A stretch of 5,629 nucleotides of DNA, from assembly GCA_023245565.1 (NCBI GenBank), contig JAHFKB010000001.1, positions 1 to 5,629 on the forward strand. The letters are read 5' to 3'. The notes below the pieces were generated by a model. That model saw nothing but the letters and a program-made list of their open reading frames with translations, was not told where the DNA came from and ran no database searches. The translations under genes and the position numbers were made by a program. Numbering within the stretch: position 1 is the stretch's first letter; each line of letters begins with the position of its first letter. Positions 1-5,155 of the stretch are shown piece after piece. Origin of the DNA: an archaeon. GTDB lineage: Archaea > Nanobdellota > Nanobdellia > SCGC-AAA011-G17 > GW2011-AR18.

Positions 1-15
1 TACGAATAATTTTAT

Positions 16-70
16 TTAAGACTCCAAACATATTATGCAAAAGGTCTTAATTTATCTAAAACCTTAAGAC
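16..70. repeat. Short TTAAGAC repeats, direct and inverted
   Basis: TTAAGAC occurs at 16-22 and 64-70 and as GTCTTAA at 44-50. Either outer copy can pair with the middle one (7-base stem, loops of 21 or 13 bases). The 44-70 hairpin overlaps the stop of the 97-residue gene and might mark its 3' end. In such AT-rich DNA it may be chance. Otherwise bases 1-63 show nothing I can identify. Confidence 0.3.
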
Positions 71-357
71 AATAACATTCTTCTAAATCTCTTACCCAAA
101 TTCTTTTTCATTTCTAGTAACATAGGATCTTGAAAATCTCTTGTATAATTTATAACACTTCCAATACACATAAAGCTTAAAGTGCTATCTAGAACAATTG
201 TTGTCCCAAGAGAAGTTCCATCACTGCTTCTTGTAAAACGGTTTTTTATTCTAGGGCGAACTTTAGAAGCCAGACTTAAACAAGCAGCCAAATTCTCCTC
301 ACAAAAATTTCCATCTTTAAATAATAAAAAAGCAAAAGCAATATGTCTAATTATCAT
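64..357 (-). CDS. Small hypothetical protein, 97 residues
   Basis: I do not recognise this protein. It begins at the first ATG after an in-frame stop (TAG at 367-369 on this strand) and ends with TAA. The composition looks like a folded protein: an N-terminal hydrophobic stretch (residues about 5-13), a central part with three cysteines (residues 19, 26 and 64), and a very basic C-terminus (KKNLGKRFRRMLLS). No transmembrane helix or known motif is clear. It lies 57 bases downstream of the 191-residue gene on the same strand, with a T-rich tract between them, so it may have its own promoter. A GGAG lies only three bases before the ATG, too close to be a normal Shine-Dalgarno site. A 62-codon reading frame on the opposite strand (182-370) overlaps it; I prefer this frame because it is longer and better placed, but it could still be a chance frame or a gene remnant. 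Confidence 0.5.
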   Translation of the reverse strand: MIIRHIAFAFLLFKDGNFCEENLAACLSLASKVRPRIKNRFTRSSDGTSLGTTIVLDSTLSFMCIGSVINYTRDFQDPMLLEMKKNLGKRFRRMLLS

Positions 358-391
358 TGCTCCAGTCTAGAATTAATTTCTACAGAATTAA

Positions 392-400
392 CTTAAAAAA
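392..400 (-). promoter_or_regulatory. Possible TATA-like box for the 97-residue gene
   Basis: On the minus strand TTTTTTAAG lies 35-43 bases before the ATG at 357, giving a leader of roughly ten bases. It is T-rich and sits inside a tract that could equally end the upstream gene, so the call is weak. Confidence 0.3.
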
Positions 401-410
401 ATTAAAATAA
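395..410 (-). terminator. T-rich tract after the 191-residue gene
   Basis: Just past the TGA stop at 415-417 the minus strand reads TTATTTTAATTTTTTT. Archaeal terminators are often simple T-tracts on the non-template strand, so this is a plausible termination point. It overlaps the possible promoter of the next gene. Confidence 0.35.
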
Positions 411-414
411 TTTT

Positions 415-990
415 TCAACCATTATTCTTAATTAATTTATTAGCCAAAATATAAAAGTTATCAGGATTAAGTTGTATTCCGATAGATTTTAATTTTTTTA
501 ACAAATAAACACCCTCATATTTACTTTCAATTTTTTTAATTTGAAACAAATTCTCCAAAGTTAAAGAACACAAATATCCACTAAAATCTTTCATCTTAAT
601 AACAACATCTTTGCTTCCATCATGAACAACAAACCTGTTTAAATCTACATGTAAATTTTTATTAATAAAAATACCACTAACATCTTTAAAATCAGAACAC
701 AACAATTCATAACTAATTAATTTTTTGTAAATATCTTCAATATTATTTTTTTCAACAAACTCTCTAAAGTTTCCAAAATAATTCTCAAAACCAATTTCTT
801 TTTTAGAATCATGAAATCTATAAACTCTTCCTAGAAAACCACCATATTTATGTATAGAGTTTTCAAATTTAACAAATTTTCTTTTATCATCAAAAGTTTT
901 TAATCTCTTTCTTCTCCAAACCCCAGAAACTAAATGAGCATACTCATAAATTCCACTCTTTTTTTTCACCTTTTTAACACGTATGAACAT
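415..990 (-). CDS. Conserved-looking hypothetical protein with MFIRVKK N-terminus, 191 residues
   Basis: The chosen start is the ATG at 988-990. It is preceded by an AGGTGAT Shine-Dalgarno-like site four bases upstream, and a TATA box at 1038-1047 puts the transcript start near 1015. A TTG nine codons upstream (1015-1017) extends the frame to 200 residues but would sit at or beyond the transcript start. The first ~30 residues (MFIRVKK...YEYAHLV...WRRKRL) resemble the beta-strand opening seen at the N-terminus of some IS4/IS1634-type transposases and of stand-alone archaeal hypotheticals; KYGGFLGRVYRF follows at about residues 48-59. There is no DDE catalytic domain: the remainder is a mixed alpha/beta protein with many Lys, Asn and Phe and ends LIKNNG. 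No signal peptide or membrane segment is visible. From memory, similar short proteins occur in DPANN genomes, but I cannot assign a function. It is divergently transcribed from argS. Confidence 0.8.
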   Translation of the reverse strand: MFIRVKKVKKKSGIYEYAHLVSGVWRRKRLKTFDDKRKFVKFENSIHKYGGFLGRVYRFHDSKKEIGFENYFGNFREFVEKNNIEDIYKKLISYELLCSDFKDVSGIFINKNLHVDLNRFVVHDGSKDVVIKMKDFSGYLCSLTLENLFQIKKIESKYEGVYLLKKLKSIGIQLNPDNFYILANKLIKNNG

Positions 991-993
991 ACC

Positions 994-1000
994 ATCACCT
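994..1000 (-). promoter_or_regulatory. Shine-Dalgarno site that decides the start at 990
   Basis: AGGTGAT on the minus strand ends three bases before the ATG (988-990), complementary to the usual archaeal 16S rRNA tail. It is the only clear ribosome binding site in the window, and it places the true start nine codons inside the longest open frame. Confidence 0.6.
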
Positions 1001-1037
1001 AAAAGCTTATCACTCAATTATTTAGTTGGGCACAAGG

Positions 1038-1047
1038 TAATATATTA
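1038..1047 (-). promoter_or_regulatory. TATA box for the 191-residue gene
   Basis: TAATATATTA is a perfect 10-base palindrome inside the near-palindrome GGTTAATATATTACC (1036-1050). Its centre is about 27 bases upstream of a transcript start near 1015, which leaves a leader of about 25 bases carrying the Shine-Dalgarno site. Being palindromic, it could in principle also work towards argS. Confidence 0.5.
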
Positions 1048-1087
1048 ACCAATTCTTGTCATTAGCATGTAATAACATCATTAAATC

Positions 1088-1101
1088 AAAAACATTTATT
1101 A
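1088..1101 (+). promoter_or_regulatory. BRE/TATA-like element for argS
   Basis: TTTATTA (1095-1101) lies 29-23 bases before the argS ATG, preceded by the purine-rich AAAAACA that could serve as TFB recognition element. The spacing predicts a leaderless or nearly leaderless mRNA, in keeping with the lack of a Shine-Dalgarno site. Confidence 0.4.
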
Positions 1102-1123
1102 GCTAGTTATTTTCTTTTACAGC

Positions 1124-2764
1124 ATGGATTTTAAAAAAGAATTATTAAATTCTTTAACTAAGCAAATAAAAGAACAAATAACATTAGAAGTTCCTCCAAA
1201 TCTAGCATTAGGTGACTTTGCCTTACCAACATTCAAACTATCAAAAAAACCCCCAGAACTTCAAAAATCATTAAAATTTCCAAAATTTATAAAAAAAACA
1301 GAAATTAAAGGACCATATTTAAATTTCTTTATAAAAAAACAAGTTCTAGTAGAAACAACAATTAAAGAAGTTCTAAAACAAAAAGAAAAATATGGTTATA
1401 ATAATAAGGGAAAAAATAAAGTAATAACTATTGACATGTCCTCTCCAAACATAGCAAAACCCTTTGGAATAGGTCATTTAAGGTCAACAATAATAGGTAA
1501 TTCAATAGCAAATATATCAAAAAAATTAGGATATAAAGTTATAAAAATAAATTATCTAGGAGATTGGGGAACACAATTTGGCAAATTAATAGCAGGTTAC
1601 AAATATTTTGGAAATAAAGAATTACTTAAAAAAGATTCAATAAAACACCTTTTAGAAATATATGTCAAAGTTAATCAAGATCCAGTTTTAGAAGAAGAAG
1701 GAAGACAATGGTTCAAAAAACTAGAAGAAGGAAACAAAGAAGCCCTAAAACTATGGAAGCAATTCAAAGATTTAAGTATAAAAGAATTTAATAAAATTTA
1801 CAAAATTCTAAATGTTGAATTTGATGTTATCTCAGGTGAATCTTTATATAATAAAAAAATGAATGCAATTGTAAAAGAATTAAAAGAAAAAAACCTTCTA
1901 GAAGAAAGCGAAGGTGCTCTAGTAGTTAATTTAGAAAAATATAACTTAGGTGTTTCTTTAATTCAAAAAACAGACGGTACAAGTCTTTACGCAACCAGAG
2001 ATATAGCCCTAGCAATAGATCGTTATAAAAATTATAAACCAATTAATATGATATATGAAGTTGGAGCAGAACAAAAACTTCACTTTAAACAATTTTTTAA
2101 AATATTAGAATTAATGGGAAACCAATGGGCTAAAGATTGCACCCATGTTGACCATGGATTATATCTAGATCAAGATGGAAAGAAATTTGCCACAAGAAAA
2201 GGAAAAACAGTTTTCATGATAGATATCTTAAATGAAACTATAGAATTAGCTAAAAAAACAATACAAGAAAAAAATCCAAATTTAAAAAACAAAGATGAAG
2301 CAGCAAGGAAAATTGCAATAGGAGCAATATTTTATGGAGATCTTAAAAATACCAGAACACATGACTTAGTTTTTGACATTAATAAATTCTTAGAGTTTGA
2401 AGGAAACACAGGACCATATCTACAATATACTTATGCAAGAGCCTCTAGTATTCTAAGAAAATCAAATAAAATAAGTAGTAAAACAAGAATTAGAGAAGTA
2501 AATGAAAAAGAATTAGCATTAATTAAAACCATCTCACAATTTCCAAACACAATAGAGAATGCTTACACACAATTAGCCCCACACATAATAGCAAACTATA
2601 CTTTTCAACTAGCTCAAAATTTTAATGAGTTTTATCATGCTTGCCCAATATTAAATCAAATAAAAGAAATAAAAGAATCAAGACTTTTAATTGTAAGAGC
2701 AACCACACAAACATTAGCAAATGCACTTTCTTTACTTGGTATTGAAGTATTAGAAGAAATGTAA
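1124..2764 (+). CDS. argS: Arginine--tRNA ligase (ArgRS)
   Basis: Class Ia aminoacyl-tRNA synthetase that attaches arginine to tRNA-Arg in the cytoplasm, using ATP; family members need tRNA for arginine activation. The domains appear in the expected order. An N-terminal Add1-type domain covers about 1-85 (LEVPPNLALGDFALPTFKLSKK, then KGPYLNFFI). The catalytic Rossmann fold begins at SSPNIAKPFGIGHLRST (106-122), where GIGH is the HIGH-type signature with the first His replaced by Gly. NYLGDWGTQFG lies at 143-153, DGTSLYATRDIA at 284-295, and the KMSKS-type loop reads KFATRKGK (354-361). The DALR anticodon-binding domain covers about 425-546 (EGNTGPYLQYTYARA, ending LLGIEVLEEM). At 546 residues it is full length and intact. 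The start is the only ATG near the N-terminal domain and fits the upstream TATA element. The next gene starts 39 bases downstream with its own TATA box, so a long operon is not implied. Confidence 0.97.
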   Translation: MDFKKELLNSLTKQIKEQITLEVPPNLALGDFALPTFKLSKKPPELQKSLKFPKFIKKTEIKGPYLNFFIKKQVLVETTIKEVLKQKEKYGYNNKGKNKVITIDMSSPNIAKPFGIGHLRSTIIGNSIANISKKLGYKVIKINYLGDWGTQFGKLIAGYKYFGNKELLKKDSIKHLLEIYVKVNQDPVLEEEGRQWFKKLEEGNKEALKLWKQFKDLSIKEFNKIYKILNVEFDVISGESLYNKKMNAIVKELKEKNLLEESEGALVVNLEKYNLGVSLIQKTDGTSLYATRDIALAIDRYKNYKPINMIYEVGAEQKLHFKQFFKILELMGNQWAKDCTHVDHGLYLDQDGKKFATRKGKTVFMIDILNETIELAKKTIQEKNPNLKNKDEAARKIAIGAIFYGDLKNTRTHDLVFDINKFLEFEGNTGPYLQYTYARASSILRKSNKISSKTRIREVNEKELALIKTISQFPNTIENAYTQLAPHIIANYTFQLAQNFNEFYHACPILNQIKEIKESRLLIVRATTQTLANALSLLGIEVLEEM

Positions 2765-2774
2765 CACCACAATC

Positions 2775-2784
2775 TTTAAATATA
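2775..2784 (+). promoter_or_regulatory. TATA box for the SecB-like gene
   Basis: TTTAAATATA spans -29 to -20 relative to the ATG at 2804, a close match to archaeal TATA boxes. It predicts a leaderless transcript independent of argS. Confidence 0.55.
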
Positions 2785-2803
2785 ATATTTCTAGACTAAA
2801 AAT

Positions 2804-3211
2804 ATGCCAATAATAGGGTCTTCATTTGACAAAATAAGTGTTGAAAGAAAAGGAAAACTTTCTAGAGAAGAAGAAATTAAAAACCATGTAAATGTTAAGT
2901 CTTTAGAAGCTACAAAAATGTCAATAGGCCCAACAGAAAAAGATGCACTAAAAATATTCTTTGAATTTACTGTTAATTATGGAAAAGCAGGTAAAATAGA
3001 ATTATTAGGAAGTGTATTATATTTAGATAGTGAAGAAAATATTAAAGAAATATTAAATACTTGGAAAAAAACCCAAAAAATGTCTCCTGAATTTGGAGCT
3101 CAAGTTTATAATTTTATTATTCACAAATGTTCTCTTAAAGCACTGCAATTAGAAAGTGATATAGGTTTCCCACTACACATAATTCTACCAGAAGTTAAAG
3201 TAAAAAAATAA
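2804..3211 (+). CDS. SecB-like archaeal hypothetical protein, 135 residues
   Basis: A small soluble protein with no signal peptide or membrane helix. It appears to have an N-terminal beta-rich half (MPIIGSSFDKISVERKG; ALKIFFEFTVNYG; IELLGSVLYLDSEENI) and a C-terminal helical half (EILNTWKKTQKMSPEFGAQVYNFIIHKC) ending in FPLHIILPEVKV (122-133). The layout of strands, then two long helices, then FPxxIxLPxV near the C-terminus resembles SecB, where the second helix is followed by a FPALNLAPVNF-type strand. From memory, similar 130-145 residue proteins are common in DPANN and some euryarchaeal genomes. SecB-fold proteins act as export or antitoxin-associated chaperones; whether this one binds unfolded protein is unknown. 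The start is the ATG about 20 bases after a good TATA box. It lies 39 bases after argS, but nothing links it functionally to arginylation. The fold call is by pattern only. Confidence 0.85.
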   Translation: MPIIGSSFDKISVERKGKLSREEEIKNHVNVKSLEATKMSIGPTEKDALKIFFEFTVNYGKAGKIELLGSVLYLDSEENIKEILNTWKKTQKMSPEFGAQVYNFIIHKCSLKALQLESDIGFPLHIILPEVKVKK

Positions 3212-3259
3212 AATATATTTAATTAATCATAGGAAAACATATTAATTATCCTACTAATC

Positions 3260-3270
3260 TTTTTAAACTT
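3260..3270 (+). promoter_or_regulatory. TATA box for the coiled-coil/winged-helix gene
   Basis: TTTTTAAACTT spans -29 to -19 before the ATG at 3289. There is no Shine-Dalgarno site, so a leaderless mRNA is expected. Confidence 0.5.
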
Positions 3271-3288
3271 AAAAATTATTTTTATTAC

Positions 3289-4023
3289 ATGGAAGACCCA
3301 ATAAAGCAAGCTTTTTCTAAAGTAAAAGAAGATATTTATTATTTAAATGTTCAAATTGAAAAAATAAAGCAAGAAATAACTGAGAATTTTACTAAGTTTG
3401 ATCAAATTTTAAAGAAACTAGAAGCACTAGATACGACTCTTAATAAGCTTAAAGAGGATGTTTCCATGCGCAATGATGGGGCTAATCAATCAATCAATCA
3501 TTTAATCAATCAATCAATCACTAATCAATCATCTAATCATTCAAATTTAGATGAATTACCTTTAAACGAGGTTATAAGCCAAATTAAGAGTAAAGATAAG
3601 GTCAATCAATCATTTAATCAATCAATCAATCATCAATCAAATAATCAATCATTTAATCATTTAATCAATCAATCACAAGAAAAAAGCCTAAAAGGAGTCA
3701 CAGAAGAGATAAATAAAACTTTTTCATCATTTTCAAAGCAAGAATTAAAGCTTTTTCTAACAATTTACCAACTAGAAGATGAGGCCCTAGAAGTGTCTTA
3801 TAAGGCCATAAGTACTAAAATGCAGCTTTCAGAACACTGCATAAGGAGTCATTTATCCTCACTTTTAAGGAAAAACGCCCCTGTTATTAAGACTAGACTC
3901 AATAATCATACAAATTTACTCTCAGTTTCTAAGGAATTTAGGAGTTTGAACCTCAAACAAAGGCTCATAAACTTATATTATGACTCTGACCCCCACCAAA
4001 AAACCCTTTTTCAAATAGATTAA
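3289..4023 (+). CDS. Coiled-coil / winged-helix protein with AATC-repeat-encoded linker, 244 residues
   Basis: Probable DNA-binding protein. Residues 1-58 are strongly heptad-like (AFSKVKEDIYYLNVQIEKIK; FDQILKKLEALDTTLNKLKE), suggesting an oligomerising coiled coil. Residues 66-86 and 106-129 are low-complexity Asn/Gln/Ser/Ile/His runs (NQSINHLINQSI; NQSFNQSINH) encoded by tandem AATC tetramers. Residues about 146-220 form a helix-turn-helix-like domain: QELKLFLTIYQLEDEALEVS, YKAISTKMQLSEHCIRSHLSSLLRK, then a possible wing at PVIKTRLNNHTNLLSVSKEF. The coiled coil and the C-terminal domain both align with the protein at 4490-5134 (shared FS.VK.D, TLN.L, ELKLF.T, SYK, IRS), so the two look like paralogues. 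From memory, DPANN archaea have related proteins with different tetranucleotide-encoded linkers (for example TDRQ runs). A role in transcription, replication or segregation is inferred. It could bind the repeats in its own gene or in the gap that follows. Confidence 0.85.
   Translation: MEDPIKQAFSKVKEDIYYLNVQIEKIKQEITENFTKFDQILKKLEALDTTLNKLKEDVSMRNDGANQSINHLINQSITNQSSNHSNLDELPLNEVISQIKSKDKVNQSFNQSINHQSNNQSFNHLINQSQEKSLKGVTEEINKTFSSFSKQELKLFLTIYQLEDEALEVSYKAISTKMQLSEHCIRSHLSSLLRKNAPVIKTRLNNHTNLLSVSKEFRSLNLKQRLINLYYDSDPHQKTLFQID
3484..3538 (+). repeat. AATC tetranucleotide repeat cluster 1
   Basis: Eleven AATC units: four in a row (3484-3499), a TTT interruption, four more (3504-3519), then two and one. 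It lies inside the coding region and is read as NQSINHLINQSITNQSSNH. Interruptions keep the frame open, and the uninterrupted runs are short (17 bases). Confidence 0.95.
3602..3675 (+). repeat. AATC tetranucleotide repeat cluster 2
   Basis: Thirteen AATC units, 63 bases after cluster 1, in runs of 2, 4, 1, 2, 1 and 3 separated mostly by ATTT-type interruptions. It is read as NQSFNQSINHQSNNQSFNH and onward. Bases 3602-3632 are identical to 3490-3520 in cluster 1 but are read one base out of phase. Confidence 0.95.
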
Positions 4024-4025
4024 GC

Positions 4026-4219
4026 TCTCACTTTTGCCAAAAACCCATTTTCAAGCCAAAAATGTCTCAATTTTCTCTCAGTTTTCAATAAATTTCTCAT
4101 TTTCCTTCTAAAAAAACACAATTTTTGACCACTTTCTCTAAAATCCATCAATTCTCACTTTCTAAAAAGAAGCCAGTTCAAGCCTTCCCGCAACAAGCAA
4201 ATTAATTACTCTCACTTTT
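4026..4219 (+). repeat. Dispersed TCTCA-N-TTTT repeats
   Basis: Six near-identical copies: TCTCACTTTT (4026-4035), TCTCAATTTT (4065-4074), TCTCAGTTTT (4076-4085), TCTCATTTTC (4095-4104), TCTCACTTTC (4153-4162) and TCTCACTTTT (4210-4219). The outer two extend to an identical 12-mer, CTCTCACTTTTG (4025-4036 and 4209-4220). TTCAAGCC also recurs (4050-4057, 4177-4184). Related words occur near the end of the preceding gene (CCTCACTTTT 3857-3866; TCTCAGTTTC 3920-3929). Confidence 0.7.
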
Positions 4220-4300
4220 GATATTTTAACCATTTTTCATGCTTTTTCTATATATCAATACTAAAAACACACAAATAATGTACAAAATACAAGAAATAAC

Positions 4301-4362
4301 TGTTCACCAAAGTTTACCGAACCGTTCGGTGACGTAGGTAAACATTACCAAACAAACCGAAT
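4301..4362. repeat. Cluster of YACC(G/A)AAC motifs with inverted repeats
   Basis: Motif copies are TTCACCAAAG (4303-4312, +), TTTACCGAAC (4313-4322, +), GTCACCGAAC (4324-4333, -), GTTTACCTAC (4334-4343, -), TTACCAAAC (4345-4353, +) and AAACCGAAT (4354-4362, +). Two inverted repeats overlap: ACCGAAC/GTTCGGT (4316-4322, 4324-4330) around a single base, and GTTTACC/GGTAAAC (4312-4318, 4337-4343). The first two copies are ten bases apart, about one helical turn. This looks like a binding array for a dimeric DNA-binding protein. Confidence 0.7.
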
Positions 4363-4424
4363 AAAGGCATTATTTAAAGCTTATAGCTAGTAATAAGAAA
4401 ACACAAAATTTTCACAATTTCCAA

Positions 4425-4437
4425 TGTTCACCGAACA
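4425..4437. promoter_or_regulatory. Dyad TGTTC-ACC-GAACA, possible operator
   Basis: Five-base arms around ACC. It repeats TGTTCACC from 4301-4308 and contains TTCACCGAAC, the best copy of the motif in the upstream cluster. It sits 16 bases upstream of the TATA box at 4454, a suitable place for a regulator of the downstream gene, perhaps its own product. Confidence 0.5.
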
Positions 4438-4453
4438 ATAAAAAATACAGAAA

Positions 4454-4463
4454 GATATAAAAA
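4454..4463 (+). promoter_or_regulatory. TATA box for the second coiled-coil/winged-helix gene
   Basis: GATATAAAAA spans -36 to -27 before the ATG at 4490, with a purine-rich BRE-like AGAAA just upstream (4450-4453 and flank). It predicts a leader of only about ten bases. Confidence 0.5.
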
Positions 4464-4489
4464 CTAAAACAATCTCAAATAATAAAAAG

Positions 4490-5134
4490 ATGGGGTTATT
4501 TAGTATATTTAAAAAAAAGGTAGATAATAAAGAAGACCACGTTAAAAAGATAAATGAAATTCTAAAAAGTTCTTTCTCAAATGTTAAAAAAGACATGCTT
4601 CATGTTCATAAAAAAGTTCTAGATCATACAGACTCATCTATAAGACGTTTTGAAAGAATAGAAAAAAGACTAGAAAGAATGGAAATAACATTAAACGTTC
4701 TACAACAAACTCAAAAACATCAAAGAATAATAATAGATCAGCCACAAATAGAACAATCTAAAAAAATACAAATTGAAGAAGATATAGTACCAGAAATAGA
4801 CTTTGAACAAGAAGACGAAGTTTTAGCTTCACAATTAAAAGGAATTCCTCAAGCAGAACTAAAATTATTCAAAACTTTATGTGATTTACAACAATCTTTA
4901 AACTTAAAACACATTTCATATAAATCTTTAGCAAGTTATCTTTATCCTGGTAAAGACTATAATTCTATTAGATCTACTATAACACAGTTTGTTTTAAGAT
5001 TATATACTGAAGGTTTAATTGATAAACAAAGAATTGGTAAAGAGACTTTTATTAAATTAACTACTCATGGACATAAGGTTTTAAAAAATCAAAAAACTAA
5101 AAAAATAATTAAAGAATTAGAAGCTAAGGATTGA
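4490..5134 (+). CDS. Coiled-coil / winged-helix protein, paralogue of the 3289-4023 product, 214 residues
   Basis: Probable DNA-binding protein. It opens with MGLFSIFKKK, a short hydrophobic then basic stretch that could be an amphipathic membrane- or partner-contacting helix (inference). Residues 20-75 are a coiled coil (ILKSSFSNVKKDMLHVHKKV; RRFERIEKRLERMEITLNVL) that aligns with the N-terminus of the protein at 3289-4023. Residues 77-118 are a Gln-rich then acidic linker (EEDIVPEIDFEQEDE), without the NQSI repeats. Residues about 119-200 form a winged-helix-like domain: QAELKLFKTLCDLQQSLNLK, SYKSLASYLYPGKDYNSIRS, TITQFVLRLYTEGLIDKQRI, with GKETFIKLTTHGHKVL as the likely wing and last helix. 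The C-terminus is Lys-rich. The ATG fits the TATA spacing. A dyad and motif array lie directly upstream, so autoregulation is plausible. It converges on the next gene with a 21-base gap. Confidence 0.85.
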   Translation: MGLFSIFKKKVDNKEDHVKKINEILKSSFSNVKKDMLHVHKKVLDHTDSSIRRFERIEKRLERMEITLNVLQQTQKHQRIIIDQPQIEQSKKIQIEEDIVPEIDFEQEDEVLASQLKGIPQAELKLFKTLCDLQQSLNLKHISYKSLASYLYPGKDYNSIRSTITQFVLRLYTEGLIDKQRIGKETFIKLTTHGHKVLKNQKTKKIIKELEAKD

Positions 5135-5137
5135 AAG

Positions 5138-5150
5138 TTTTAATCTTTTT
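5138..5150 (+). terminator. T-rich tract between convergent genes
   Basis: TTTTAATCTTTTT follows the TGA at 5132-5134 in the 21-base gap before the convergent gene ends at 5156. A T-tract on the coding strand is a typical archaeal termination signal; no hairpin is evident. Confidence 0.4.
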
Positions 5151-5155
5151 CAGGA

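Larger units (their letters stand above)
4024..4489. other. Repeat-rich intergenic region between two paralogous winged-helix genes
   Basis: I find no convincing gene in these 466 bases; frames are short and lack a start with a promoter. The left part (4021-4260) is strand-asymmetric: by my count about 57 C and 14 G on the plus strand, with dispersed TCTCA-N-TTTT repeats. The right part (4301-4437) holds YACC(G/A)AAC motifs in direct and inverted orientation, followed by the TATA box of the next gene. By far the longest gap in the window, it is a candidate regulatory, partition or replication-origin region. Confidence 0.6.

Noticed and set aside
182..370. 62-codon open frame on the plus strand
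   Set aside because: It overlaps the longer minus-strand frame at 64-357, has no suitable TATA element, and reads like the complement of a coding sequence.
3230..3253. TAGGA/TCCTA inverted repeat between the SecB-like and winged-helix genes
   Set aside because: A five-base stem with a 14-base loop is too weak in AT-rich DNA to call a regulatory site or terminator.
3484..3675. AATC clusters as a CRISPR array
   Set aside because: Units are four bases with no regular repeats of 24-37 bases and no unique spacers, and they lie within a continuous coding frame.
4024..4128. In-frame continuation of the 3289 gene beyond its TAA (34 open codons)
   Set aside because: Open frames are expected in pyrimidine-rich sequence without A/G-rich stops. 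The protein already ends after a complete domain, and no frameshift or readthrough signal is visible.
4062..4206. Short open frames in the gap, including an ATG followed by nine codons
   Set aside because: Too short, interrupted by a stop, no promoter or ribosome site; the apparent peptide repeats come from the TCTCA-N-TTTT DNA repeats.
4387..4596. 69-codon open frame on the minus strand
   Set aside because: It covers the promoter and start of the well-supported gene at 4490; the Phe/Leu/Ser-rich product is typical of the antisense of Lys/Glu-rich coding DNA.
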